From Chloroflexota bacterium (GTDB lineage Bacteria; Chloroflexota; Dehalococcoidia; Dehalococcoidales; RBG-16-60-22), in contig JACPQC010000030.1 in NCBI GenBank assembly GCA_016190695.1, positions 1 to 35,741 on the forward strand: a DNA stretch of 35,741 nucleotides, written 5' to 3'. Of the stretch, positions 7,266-15,918 are shown piece after piece (position 1 is the first letter of the stretch; every line of letters begins with the position of its first letter). A program made the translations under genes and the position numbers. The notes under the pieces are model-generated. The model worked only from the letters and a program-made list of their open reading frames with translations. It was not told the DNA's origin and searched no databases.

Positions 7266-7294
7266 TTGAATGGCCTACCTTCATGGGCTATAAT
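7266..7294 (+). promoter_or_regulatory. Near-consensus sigma70 promoter for aspS-tig-clpP
   Basis: TTGAAT (7266-7271) and a perfect TATAAT (7289-7294) are separated by 17 nt. The predicted start is about 7301, giving a roughly 30-nt leader with GGAG just before the aspS TTG start. Confidence 0.75.
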
Positions 7295-7331
7295 TAAAGT
7301 TAATAGAACTTGCGCCTTCTGAAGGAGACAC

Positions 7332-9149
7332 TTGCTCAAGACCCACGCCTGCGGTGAACTCAGGAAAGAACATGCCGGCACAACGATATCCCTGGCCGGA
7401 TGGGTCCACCGCCGCAGAGACCATGGCGGCCTCATCTTCATTGATCTCCGGGACAGGGAGGGAATAGTCCAGGTAGTGTTCAACCCCGAAGTCTCACCGG
7501 CTTCTCACCAGACTGCCGGCGAGCTGAGGAGCGAATACGTGGTCAGAGTCGAAGGCGCGGTGGCGGCCCGGCCGGCAGGTACCGAGAACCGGGCGCTCCC
7601 CACGGGCGAGATAGAGGTCATCGCCCATGACGCACAGATATTGAACCGGTCCATGACCCCGCCATTCTACATCAGCGAGGAGGTAGAGGTAGACGAGAGC
7701 CTGCGCCTCAAGTACCGCTACCTGGACCTGCGGCGGGAACGCATGAAGCAAAACCTGCTCCTGCGCCACCGGGTGGTGAAATTCATGCGCGATTTTCTGG
7801 ATGCCAGGGACTTCGTGGAGGTGGAAACGCCGGTGCTCATCAAGAGCACTCCCGAAGGCGCCCGTGACTACGTGGTGCCCAGCCGCATCTATCCCGGGAA
7901 GTTCTACGCCCTGCCCCAGTCCCCCCAGCAGTTGAAGCAATTGCTGATGGTGGCCGGTTTAGAGAAGTACTACCAGGTGGCCCGCTGTTTCCGGGACGAG
8001 GATACCCGCGCTGACCGGCAGCCCGAGTTCACCCAGCTTGATATCGAGATGAGCTTCATCGAAGAAGAGGATATCATCTCGCTGCTCGAAGAGCTTTTCA
8101 CTTCCATGATCGAGACCCTCAAGCCGGAGATGCGCATGGCCCGGCCTTTCCCCAGGCTCACCTATGCCGAGGCAATGGAGCGGTACGGCACGGACAAGCC
8201 CGACCTGCGCTTCGGCATGGAGATCGGCGACCTCTCTGACATCGCTGCCACCACCGGATTTGCCGTATTCACCAGGGCGATATCCGCCGGCGGCAGGGTA
8301 AAGGGTATTTGCGTACCAGGCTGCGGGACATATACCCGGAGCCAGCTTGACGAGTTGAACCGCAGAGCACAGGCGCTGGGCGCCGGCGGCATAACCACTA
8401 TATCCCTGGGCGTTGCATCCAGTCTTGAGGAGTTGACAGCGGAACTTGCAAAGTCTCCGGCGGCCAAATACCTGTCACTCGACCAGGTAAAGGCGATGGC
8501 AGCACTTTTGCAGGCCAAGCCAGGCGACCTGCTTGTTATCGCCGCCGGTAAACCTGACATGGTCAACAAAGTCCTGGGCGAGCTCCGCCGGGAAATGGGG
8601 GAGCGACTCGGCCTGGCCCCCCCAGACCTGCTCGCCTTTGCCTTTATCACCGATTTCCCCATGTTCGAATGGAGTGAAACGGCGGGGCGGTGGCAGGCGA
8701 TGCACCACCCGTTTACTTCCCCCAGGGAAGCCGACCTTCCCCTGCTTGATTCCGACCCGGGCAAGGTCCTGGCCAGAAGCTACGACTTCGTCTGTAACGG
8801 CTTTGAGCTGTCCAGCGGCAGCATCAGGATACATACCAGCGAGCTTCAGCGCAGAATGTTCCGGGTGATGGGCTACACTGACTCCCAGATCGATGAGCGC
8901 TTCGGACACCTGCTCGAAGCCTTTGACTTCGGCGCGCCGCCTCACGGGGGCATTGCCCCGGGCATCGACCGCCTGGTCATGCTCCTTGCCGGCGAGGAGA
9001 ACATCAGGGAGGTCATCGCCTTCCCCAAGAACCAGAGCGCCGCCGACCTGACCTTCAATGCCCCTTCAGAGATCACCGAAGAACAACTCGCCGAGTTACA
9101 TATCTCCTTTAAGAACGGGAACCCGCCCGGAAATACACTGGCACTATAA
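7332..9149 (+). CDS. aspS: Aspartate--tRNA ligase, probably non-discriminating (Asp/Asn)
   Basis: Class II synthetase of the bacterial type, 605 residues, charging tRNA-Asp with aspartate. The OB-fold anticodon domain (about 1-110) contains GWVHRRRDHGG. The catalytic domain shows motif 2 (RCFRDEDTRADRQPEFTQLD) and motif 3 (GIAPGIDRLVML), with the bacterial GAD insertion between about 290 and 420. The start is TTG 7332-7334 with GGAG about 6 nt upstream. Residue 31 is His; in E. coli the equivalent is Leu30, and His at this place is associated with non-discriminating enzymes that also charge tRNA-Asn for GatCAB amidation. That inference requires gatCAB and no asnS in the genome. It is the first gene of aspS-tig-clpP. 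Confidence 0.96.
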   Translation: MLKTHACGELRKEHAGTTISLAGWVHRRRDHGGLIFIDLRDREGIVQVVFNPEVSPASHQTAGELRSEYVVRVEGAVAARPAGTENRALPTGEIEVIAHDAQILNRSMTPPFYISEEVEVDESLRLKYRYLDLRRERMKQNLLLRHRVVKFMRDFLDARDFVEVETPVLIKSTPEGARDYVVPSRIYPGKFYALPQSPQQLKQLLMVAGLEKYYQVARCFRDEDTRADRQPEFTQLDIEMSFIEEEDIISLLEELFTSMIETLKPEMRMARPFPRLTYAEAMERYGTDKPDLRFGMEIGDLSDIAATTGFAVFTRAISAGGRVKGICVPGCGTYTRSQLDELNRRAQALGAGGITTISLGVASSLEELTAELAKSPAAKYLSLDQVKAMAALLQAKPGDLLVIAAGKPDMVNKVLGELRREMGERLGLAPPDLLAFAFITDFPMFEWSETAGRWQAMHHPFTSPREADLPLLDSDPGKVLARSYDFVCNGFELSSGSIRIHTSELQRRMFRVMGYTDSQIDERFGHLLEAFDFGAPPHGGIAPGIDRLVMLLAGEENIREVIAFPKNQSAADLTFNAPSEITEEQLAELHISFKNGNPPGNTLAL

Positions 9150-9161
9150 CCGGAGGAATTA

Positions 9162-10469
9162 GTGAAGGTAACCAGAGAGAAAACGGAGAACCGTCAGGCA
9201 TTCCTGACCATCGAGCCTGACAGGGAAGAGGTAGACGCCTCCATCGCTGAAGCCTATGAGCACATGGGCAAAAAGGCGAACATACCGGGGTTCCGCAAGG
9301 GAAAGGCGCCCCGCGCTGTACTGGAGCGCTTCCTCGATAAGACAAGCGTCCTGGAGCACGCGCTCGGCCACCTCTGGCCGGAGGTCTATGAGCGCGCCCT
9401 CAAGGAAGAGAACATCGAGCCTATTGCCGAGCCACACGTCCACATCGAAAGCACCGACCCGGTCATCTTCAAGGCCGAGGTGCCGCTGCCTCCTGTAGTG
9501 GAGCTTGGGGACTATCACGGCATCAGCGTCTCTGCTGAAGAGCCGGAGGCTGTGGACGAGCAAGTGGACAAGATCATGGAAGAGCTGCGCCACGAGCGCG
9601 CTACCTGGGAGCCGGTGGAACGCCCGTTAGCGCTTGACGACCTTGCCATTTTCGATATCGAAAGCTCCGTTGGCGGGGAGCCGTTCGTAAACCAGAAAGA
9701 CGCACAGTACCAGCTCGCCTCCGATTCGCCATTTCCCGCGCCCGGATTCGCCGAGCAACTGGTCGGCATGAACAAGAATGAGGAAAAAGAGTTCACCATC
9801 CAGTTTCCCGATGACTATGCCACCAGCGAACTGGCCGGTAAAGAAGCCTCTTTTAAGGTAAAGCTCAGCGAGATAAAGCAGGAAGTCCTGCCTGAGCTGA
9901 CTGATGAACTGGCCAAAGAAATAATCCCTGATATCGACTCGGTTGCTGCCCTTAGAGAGCGGATATTTACTAACCTGAAGCGGCATGCCGAGGAACGGGT
10001 CAGGCGCGCTTTCGAGGAGAAGGCGGTACAGGCCCTTGTTGACGTATCAACGGTCGAGTTCCCGCCCACCATAGTGGAGTTCGAGATCGACCACATGATC
10101 CAGGACCAGGCAAGGCAGCTACGCATGGATGGCCGGAGCCTGGAAGAGTACCTGCAGAGAATAAACAAGACCGAGGACGAGGTCAGGGAAGAGCTTCGCC
10201 CCCTCGCCGCCACCAGGATAACCAGCGCGCTGGTGCTGAACAAGCTGACCGAAGCGGAAAACATCTCCGTAGAAAACCCTGAAATAGATGCTGAGATAGA
10301 GGCGATAATAGAGAGCGCTACCGACAGGAAGGAAGACCTGCGCCGGGGACTGAACACGGAAACGTCAAGAACATCCATGAGGAGAATGCTGGTCACCCGC
10401 AAGACCATGGCCCGCCTGGCCGAACTGGCCGGAGGGAAAGGCAATGAAAAAAAGGAGGAGGACAAATGA
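9162..10469 (+). CDS. tig: Trigger factor, ribosome-associated chaperone and peptidyl-prolyl isomerase
   Basis: Binds the ribosome exit tunnel through its N-terminal domain and shields nascent chains. The ribosome-binding signature is visible as GFRKGKAP (about residues 46-53). A PPIase (FKBP-like) segment follows at about 155-240, and an alpha-helical chaperone domain rich in charged residues occupies the C-terminus. The length of 435 residues is normal. The GTG start at 9162 has GGAGG 5 nt upstream. It lies 12 nt after aspS and overlaps clpP by 4 nt (ATGA), so the three genes form an operon. The acidic and lysine-rich tail ends in an AAAAAAGGAGGAGG stretch that also serves as the clpP ribosome-binding site. 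Confidence 0.95.
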   Translation: MKVTREKTENRQAFLTIEPDREEVDASIAEAYEHMGKKANIPGFRKGKAPRAVLERFLDKTSVLEHALGHLWPEVYERALKEENIEPIAEPHVHIESTDPVIFKAEVPLPPVVELGDYHGISVSAEEPEAVDEQVDKIMEELRHERATWEPVERPLALDDLAIFDIESSVGGEPFVNQKDAQYQLASDSPFPAPGFAEQLVGMNKNEEKEFTIQFPDDYATSELAGKEASFKVKLSEIKQEVLPELTDELAKEIIPDIDSVAALRERIFTNLKRHAEERVRRAFEEKAVQALVDVSTVEFPPTIVEFEIDHMIQDQARQLRMDGRSLEEYLQRINKTEDEVREELRPLAATRITSALVLNKLTEAENISVENPEIDAEIEAIIESATDRKEDLRRGLNTETSRTSMRRMLVTRKTMARLAELAGGKGNEKKEEDK

Positions 10470-11071
10470 ACACACTGCCGTCAAACGTGATCCCGATGGT
10501 TATTGAGACCGGGGCCAGGGGTGAGCGCGCCTTCGACATTTACTCCCTGCTGCTCAGGGAGCGCATCGTCATCCTGGGCACGCCCATAAATGACCAGGTA
10601 GCCAATGTTATTGTGGCCCAGCTCCTTTACCTTGAACGCGAAGACCCGGACAAGGACATCAGCCTTTACATCAATTGTCCCGGCGGCATCATCGCTTCGG
10701 GATTGGCCATATACGACACCATGCAGCTTATCAAGCCGGACGTGTCCACAATATGCATCGGCATGGCCGCCAGCATGGGCACGGTGCTTCTGGCTGCCGG
10801 CAGCAAGGGCAAGCGTTACAGCCTGCCAAACTCCACCATACACATGCACCAGGCCGTCGGCGGCGCCCAGGGCCAGGCCGCCGATATCGAGATCGCCGCT
10901 CGTGAGATCATGCGCCTCCAGGACATCCTGAGGAACATCCTGGCCAGGCACACCGGGCAACCTTTGGAGAAGATCGCCCACGATACCGACCGTGACTTTT
11001 ACCTGAACCCGGAGCAGGCGGTGGAATACGGCCTGGTGGACGAGATCTTGAAACCGGCCAAGAAGGCCTAG
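10466..11071 (+). CDS. clpP: ATP-dependent Clp protease proteolytic subunit
   Basis: Serine peptidase that forms the tetradecameric barrel working with ClpX, ClpC or ClpA. The 201-residue protein has an intact catalytic triad: Ser103 in GMAASMG, His128 in HMHQAVGG and Asp177 in DTDRDFYL. The oxyanion and strand motif NCPGG is at 70-74. The ATG overlaps the tig stop by 4 nt with a strong GGAGGAGG site in tig. The usual next gene clpX is not here; the gene ends 2 nt from the convergent PfkB kinase with no terminator between them. Confidence 0.97.
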   Translation: MNTLPSNVIPMVIETGARGERAFDIYSLLLRERIVILGTPINDQVANVIVAQLLYLEREDPDKDISLYINCPGGIIASGLAIYDTMQLIKPDVSTICIGMAASMGTVLLAAGSKGKRYSLPNSTIHMHQAVGGAQGQAADIEIAAREIMRLQDILRNILARHTGQPLEKIAHDTDRDFYLNPEQAVEYGLVDEILKPAKKA

Positions 11072-11073
11072 TA

Positions 11074-11994
11074 TCAGTCCCGGGCGTAAAGCTGCCGGTA
11101 ATGCTGTTCCAGTTCCTCGGCGTTGGGCAGGCCCTGCCTCGCGCCCAGGTGCGTTATGGAAAGCCGGGCAACGGCATGGCCGAGCCTGCCGCATTCCTCC
11201 GTCCCTTTGCCTCTAAGCCAGCCATACAGGAAACCGGCAGCAAAGGCGTCTCCGGCGCCGGTCGTGTCCGCCACGTTCAGGTCTCTGGCAGGCGCTTCCA
11301 CGAAATATTCATCCCGGGCATCCCTGATGTATGCCCCCAGCGCCATGGTGACCACTACCATGTCCGCGCCTGATTCAAGGCAAAGGCCAGCCCCATCCTC
11401 GACTCCATGGCCGGTAAGCTGCCTTATCTCATCTTCATTGACAAAAAGGAGAGTGCTCCGTGCCAGAATTGGACTGAGCGCTTTCAGCCCCTTCACCGTG
11501 TACAGCGTCCCCGGGGCGAAGCTCACCTTTACCGTCTTTAGTCTGCCCATCAGCCCGGACAACATATCCAACTGTGCTTCATCCACCAGGGAGGAGAGAT
11601 GAAGGAGCCTCGCCCCGTTGATGTACCTCAGGTCAATGTCGTCTGCGGTCAGAAGGCTATTGGCCCCGGGGAGGACATAGATCGAGCGGGCATTGGAATC
11701 GGAGAGGCAGAGCGTGGCACCGGTCCTGGCCTGGGGCTTCACCTCTATCCAGGCCGTATCGACCCCCGCCCTGCGCAGGTCTTCGATGGCAAGCCGGCCG
11801 TCATCGTCATCGGCCACAGCGCCAATGAAGCCGGTCTTTATCCCCAGCCTGGACAGGCCGTAAATTGTGTTCGCAGCCGAGCCTCCGGGCAAAGACACCA
11901 CCTCATTAACCACGGCCTCGCCGTCATGGAGGATGCAGTCCACCCGGTAGATATGGTCTACGTTGAGAGCGCCCAGCCCGATCACGTCAGCCAT
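11074..11994 (-). CDS. PfkB-family carbohydrate/nucleoside kinase
   Basis: Ribokinase-fold sugar or nucleoside kinase of about 306 residues. The N-terminal substrate lid shows GALNVDHIYRVD and the glycine motif PGGSAANTIYGLSRLG. The C-terminal ATP/anion-hole motif is DTTGAGDAFAAGFLYG with the catalytic Asp. The specific sugar cannot be told from sequence; ribokinase, fructokinase and adenosine-kinase types share these motifs. ATG at 11992-11994 is preferred over a TTG six bases earlier, although neither has a strong Shine-Dalgarno. The gene follows the MoxR ATPase by about 20 nt, so it is probably the last gene of the VWA-MoxR operon; a functional link is not established. Confidence 0.85.
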   Translation of the reverse strand: MADVIGLGALNVDHIYRVDCILHDGEAVVNEVVSLPGGSAANTIYGLSRLGIKTGFIGAVADDDDGRLAIEDLRRAGVDTAWIEVKPQARTGATLCLSDSNARSIYVLPGANSLLTADDIDLRYINGARLLHLSSLVDEAQLDMLSGLMGRLKTVKVSFAPGTLYTVKGLKALSPILARSTLLFVNEDEIRQLTGHGVEDGAGLCLESGADMVVVTMALGAYIRDARDEYFVEAPARDLNVADTTGAGDAFAAGFLYGWLRGKGTEECGRLGHAVARLSITHLGARQGLPNAEELEQHYRQLYARD

Positions 11995-12014
11995 CGGCAA
12001 AAATTATGCCCCGC

Positions 12015-13031
12015 TCACTCAGCCTGCCGGCTGTCCTCGACTATTCGCTGGAACAGCACCTGCGGATTCTCATAATAAGGACTGCCAGTGGCTATCTCAG
12101 TGCGCCCCGTCAAGCTGATCCGCGCCGCCTTTTCGATGTCCTCGCGGTTGACCTCGTTCCGGTTCTGCAACTGCGAGATTGCCTGGGCCTGCTCGAAGAT
12201 GGCGATGCTGCCCCGCACGCTGGAGGGACGCGTGAAGTCCTCCGAGGTCCGCGTCAGATGCGATATCCGGACCACTTCAGGCAGCAGCCGGTCATCGAAC
12301 CTGACCCCCTTGAAGCTCCTGGCGTAACGCCTCAGGATGGTGGTCTCCTGCTCTATGCTGGGATAGCCAATGCGGATGCGCTCAAAGCGGTCGCCCAGCG
12401 TCTCCGAGATACGGTCGGCCCCGGCATATTCTTCAGGGTTCTGGGTGGCGATGACCACGGTATCCACCGGGATTGTTATGTCAAATCCGGCGATGGTGGT
12501 GGTCCGTTCCTCCAGCACCTGTATCAGGGTGTTCTGTGTCCGCTCCGGTACCCGGTTCAACTCGTCGATGAACAGTATCTTCCGGTGCGCCCGCTGTATC
12601 TTGCCCGGGATAAAGGCGTGTGAATCGTGGATGCCGCACTGCATCGCCACCACCGGGTCCACATCGCCGAGCAGGTCTTCCGGCATAAGCTCAGGAGACC
12701 CCTGCACCCGTATGAAGCGCTGCTTGCCCGGCACCGTAACCGCTGCGTGGTTGGTCTTGCTGAGACAATCGGGGCACTGCGGCGATTTCGGGTCGCAGTT
12801 GTAGCGGCAGCCTTCAACGGCCTGCATCGGCCTGAGATGCCCGGCCAGCACCTTGGCCAGCGTGGTCTTGCCGGTACCCGGAGGGCCCTCCAGCAGCAGG
12901 TGGCGCCCTGAGACCATCACCGCCAGGATGGCCTCCTTGGTCTCCTGGTCTGCGTAGAAGCCGTCCAGGGGGTCCTGCCCCTTCCGCAGCTTGGCGAGTA
13001 TGGCTCTCCGCAGCTCTTCTCTTAATTCCAT
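12015..13031 (-). CDS. MoxR/ChlI-type AAA+ ATPase with a four-cysteine insertion
   Basis: AAA+ ATPase of the MoxR / magnesium-chelatase I group, 338 residues. Walker A is GPPGTGKT (49-56) and Walker B is ILFIDE (152-157). A sensor-type ATQNPEEY occurs at about 195-202 and an arginine-containing LGDRFERIRI after it. The C-terminal helical lid is at about 250-335. An insertion after Walker A holds C75-x3-C79-x6-C86-x2-C89, a likely metal-binding knuckle. MoxR proteins work with VWA proteins to insert metals or mature complexes; the partner lies immediately upstream, 29 nt away. The start ATG is preceded by AGGAG at 7 nt. Similarity to ChlI/BchI is real, but no tetrapyrrole genes are present here. 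Confidence 0.9.
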   Translation of the reverse strand: MELREELRRAILAKLRKGQDPLDGFYADQETKEAILAVMVSGRHLLLEGPPGTGKTTLAKVLAGHLRPMQAVEGCRYNCDPKSPQCPDCLSKTNHAAVTVPGKQRFIRVQGSPELMPEDLLGDVDPVVAMQCGIHDSHAFIPGKIQRAHRKILFIDELNRVPERTQNTLIQVLEERTTTIAGFDITIPVDTVVIATQNPEEYAGADRISETLGDRFERIRIGYPSIEQETTILRRYARSFKGVRFDDRLLPEVVRISHLTRTSEDFTRPSSVRGSIAIFEQAQAISQLQNRNEVNREDIEKAARISLTGRTEIATGSPYYENPQVLFQRIVEDSRQAE

Positions 13032-13060
13032 TCTCTTCTCCTCAACGGTTTTCGATGAGT

Positions 13061-15835
13061 CTACCGTGTCAGGCAGCGCAAATCTTCAGGGGAGGCTATC
13101 CTTTGTACCTGCCCATTGCCTACTTTGGCGATGTTCTTCACAAAACCCTCATCGGCCCCGCGGCCATTGCTGGCAATATGTATCACAGAGACCTTGATGC
13201 CTTTGGCCGCCGCCCGCCTCACTTCCTGTACCGCGTACTCCTCGGTGAGGTCTTTTTCCTTGATGGGCTTGAAGGTACGAAAGGCCTTCTCGGTGATAGC
13301 GGTGGGCTGGCCGTCGGTGACCAGGACAGCGAACTTGGGATTGCGGCTCGGCTTCTTCATCAGAAGCTCGCTGGCACATTTTATCCCCTCGCCGATGTTG
13401 GTATTGCCGCCGGCGCTGATGGCCACTATGTAGTTTATAAGCTCTTCCTTGTTGTCGGTCAATGGCATCACGGTGCGGCCAAAGTTGTCAAATGTGACGA
13501 TGCCGACACGGTCGCCGTTCTCCAGTGCCGCCCTGGCCAGTCCTGCCGCCGCCAGCCGGGCATAGGTCAGCTTATGCCGGTAGCCCATCGAGCTGCTGGT
13601 ATCGACACAGAGGACGATATCTGACTGGAGCTTGCGCGGCTGCTTCATATAGACCTTGATATCACGCCTTTGCACCTGAGACAATGGTTTCCTCTGCCTG
13701 GCTATCTCCCGGAGGGTGTGCCGCACCGAGATGTCCCTGAAGACGTCCCCCAGCGTGTAGCGGCGGATATCATACTTGCAGCGCTCCTGTATCTGGAGCC
13801 TGTCCCCGTCATGAAAAGTGTCCAGCTCCTTGCCCTTGCGCGGCTTGGGCACCAGGCGCTCCAGCAGCGCGTCCAGGGACTGAGCGGTCAGCGTAAAGCT
13901 CCTGCCCTGCGCCACCGCCCGGATCAGTCCCCGCTTTTCCAGGTCGTCGATGAGCACCCGCAGACCGTAATAATCACGCTTGGGATGGCTCAGCTCTTTC
14001 CCTTCGCTCATCGCCTTGATATGGTAGTAGATATACATCTGCTCGAAGCTTATCTCTTTTTGCCACTGCCTGTCCTGGGCGTCCATCAGTTCCATGACCG
14101 TCTCGGACAGCTCCTGGTCAGACATGGGGCAGCGAGGCTGAGCCGCCGAATCGAGCATATCGTCCAGCCGCCGCTTTTCCCGGTCATATTCCTCCTGGGT
14201 GATATCGCCGCGCTTCAGCATCTCCTCCAGCTTTTCCATCATCCGCTCTATTGATTTCTTGAGGGAAGAATACTGGTCAGGAGAGAGACCATTGCGACCC
14301 GGCCCGGAGGCATTGTGCATGCCCTCTTCGGAAGGCAGCACCGTCGGCTCTCCGCGCGGGTCGCCTCCCTGCCCCTGCCCCTGCGAGGACTGTTTTGAGT
14401 TCGGCGATTTCAGGCTGTTCATAATGTCTTCGGGAGACATCTGCTGCATCATCTCTGATAGCTGTTCCGGCGTGAGGGCCGCCGAATACCGGATGCCGTA
14501 GAGCACTTCCCTGGCAATGTCCTGGACCACCGCCCTGGCGGAATCATAGTCATCCTGCCTGGTGGCCATTCGCGGAGGCAGTGTTATCAGGGCGGCCTTT
14601 TCGATGTGCCCCAGCGTGGTGCGGCCCTCGAGGGCGCGGAAGCCCAGCACCACGTCCCTGAAGGCCATAGTGCCCCGGACACTTGCGCCCCTGGTGACCC
14701 CAGCGTGGCTTCTTGTCCGGCTGGAAATGGTGCTCACCAGGTAGTCCACGTCCTCCGGCGGCGGCTCTTCATTTTCCTGTTGCCGGGAAAACTTTTGCAG
14801 CTCGTCGCGGAAAAGCTCCTGGAGCAAGGTCGTCTCCGGGCCGTGCTCGCTGGCGAAAGCGGCCAGCTTGGCCGAATGACGGCTGGTCATGGTTGCGCTG
14901 AGTACATCATGCCGGGCCGGCTGGTATATCTCATCGGTTATCCCTTTGGCAAGGAGATCGGTCATAAAGCGCAGGTTATCATAGTGCTCCAGCTTGACCA
15001 CCGCCAGCACCCTGGCCTTTCTGCCCCTGCTCTCCAGGAAAGAGGCCAGGTCTGCAATGCGGCTGGCGGTGTACCCCGCCTCATCGATGAACTTTTCGTT
15101 GACTTCGCTGCCTATGGCGCCGCCCAGGCTGGAGCAGGCCTGATCGATCTGCTGGACAAGCCCGGTGGCATCCAGTGACAGGGGCACTTTGCCCAGCTCT
15201 GCATCAAAGGCCTGGTACGCCATGTGCAGGCTGGACTTCTTTATCTCTCTGTCCAGCAGGGCTTCTTCCGGCCTGGAACGCCTTGATACTGGCGGCATGC
15301 CCGCCGGCACCAGCGGAATCCGTTCACGCCAGCACTTCACCACCACTGTCTGCGCCAGGTCGCCGGGGCAAAGCGTCTCGACGCTGTGAAACTGTCCCGT
15401 CTCAGCATCGGTGACTTCTCCATAGACGGGCAGACCGGCAGCCCCGGTCATGCCGAAGGAGTACATCATATTGGCGGCCAGTCCCCCCGGCGATACGTCA
15501 ACGGCCACGATATCGGGCCTGACCAGCTCGATTACCTTTTCCAGGTAAAGGCCGGTATTACGGCCGTAAGGCGCCATCCCCACCACCTGGACTTCCCCGG
15601 TGGCCGGCGCCAACCCGGCGCTTCCACCCTCAAGCCACGCCTCAACCAGTGAAGCCAGCTCGGCATCAAGAAGCCTGAGCAAAGCGGCGGCCCCGGGCAT
15701 CATTTCAGGTGCGCCAAGCGCCGAAGCACCGGATACAGGAAGCTCATCGAGGGCGCGCCGGAGTGCAGGCTGGAAGACCGAAACGTTGCCGCCACCCAGT
15801 ATCGCTCTTCTGATATCAGGGACGGAAATACCCAT
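13061..15835 (-). CDS. Multidomain VWA protein: TraB-like N-terminus, ATPase-less MoxR lid, SHOCT-like segment, VWA
   Basis: A 924-residue partner of the downstream MoxR ATPase. Domains seen in order: about 80-295, a region resembling TraB/PrgY proteins (VRPDIVAVDV near 105-114, LLDREIKKS near 193, and a YTASRIADL segment followed by an RVLAVVKLEH strand near 255-284). About 364-445 matches the C-terminal lid of the neighbouring MoxR (shared SVRG and IEKAA-I-L-R pattern), but no Walker motifs precede it. About 475-515 is a Q/G-rich linker. About 525-562 is a charged, SHOCT-like helical pair (LEEMLKRGDITQEEYDREK). About 620-662 is winged-helix-like. The VWA domain from about 739 has an intact MIDAS (DTSSSMG, D745; VTDGQP, D841). 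The layout recalls the magnesium-chelatase D subunit (inactive AAA plus VWA) with a new N-terminus. The ATG start has AAGGT 6 nt upstream. The TraB match is tentative. Confidence 0.78.
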   Translation of the reverse strand: MGISVPDIRRAILGGGNVSVFQPALRRALDELPVSGASALGAPEMMPGAAALLRLLDAELASLVEAWLEGGSAGLAPATGEVQVVGMAPYGRNTGLYLEKVIELVRPDIVAVDVSPGGLAANMMYSFGMTGAAGLPVYGEVTDAETGQFHSVETLCPGDLAQTVVVKCWRERIPLVPAGMPPVSRRSRPEEALLDREIKKSSLHMAYQAFDAELGKVPLSLDATGLVQQIDQACSSLGGAIGSEVNEKFIDEAGYTASRIADLASFLESRGRKARVLAVVKLEHYDNLRFMTDLLAKGITDEIYQPARHDVLSATMTSRHSAKLAAFASEHGPETTLLQELFRDELQKFSRQQENEEPPPEDVDYLVSTISSRTRSHAGVTRGASVRGTMAFRDVVLGFRALEGRTTLGHIEKAALITLPPRMATRQDDYDSARAVVQDIAREVLYGIRYSAALTPEQLSEMMQQMSPEDIMNSLKSPNSKQSSQGQGQGGDPRGEPTVLPSEEGMHNASGPGRNGLSPDQYSSLKKSIERMMEKLEEMLKRGDITQEEYDREKRRLDDMLDSAAQPRCPMSDQELSETVMELMDAQDRQWQKEISFEQMYIYYHIKAMSEGKELSHPKRDYYGLRVLIDDLEKRGLIRAVAQGRSFTLTAQSLDALLERLVPKPRKGKELDTFHDGDRLQIQERCKYDIRRYTLGDVFRDISVRHTLREIARQRKPLSQVQRRDIKVYMKQPRKLQSDIVLCVDTSSSMGYRHKLTYARLAAAGLARAALENGDRVGIVTFDNFGRTVMPLTDNKEELINYIVAISAGGNTNIGEGIKCASELLMKKPSRNPKFAVLVTDGQPTAITEKAFRTFKPIKEKDLTEEYAVQEVRRAAAKGIKVSVIHIASNGRGADEGFVKNIAKVGNGQVQRIASPEDLRCLTR

Positions 15836-15870
15836 ACTAATACCTTATGATGGACAGGCTGGTCCGACTA

Positions 15871-15882
15871 TGATTTAAATCA
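15871..15882. promoter_or_regulatory. Perfect 12-nt palindrome upstream of the VWA gene
   Basis: TGATTTAAATCA is a perfect palindrome in the 83-nt gap between the HAD gene stop and the VWA gene start, about 36 nt before the ATG. It could be a regulator site for the VWA-MoxR-PfkB genes. No copy was noticed elsewhere in the window, and no -35/-10 pair was convincing here. Confidence 0.3.
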
Positions 15883-15918
15883 CAAAGAGAAGAGACGCTA
15901 CATTTATTATAGCTGATT

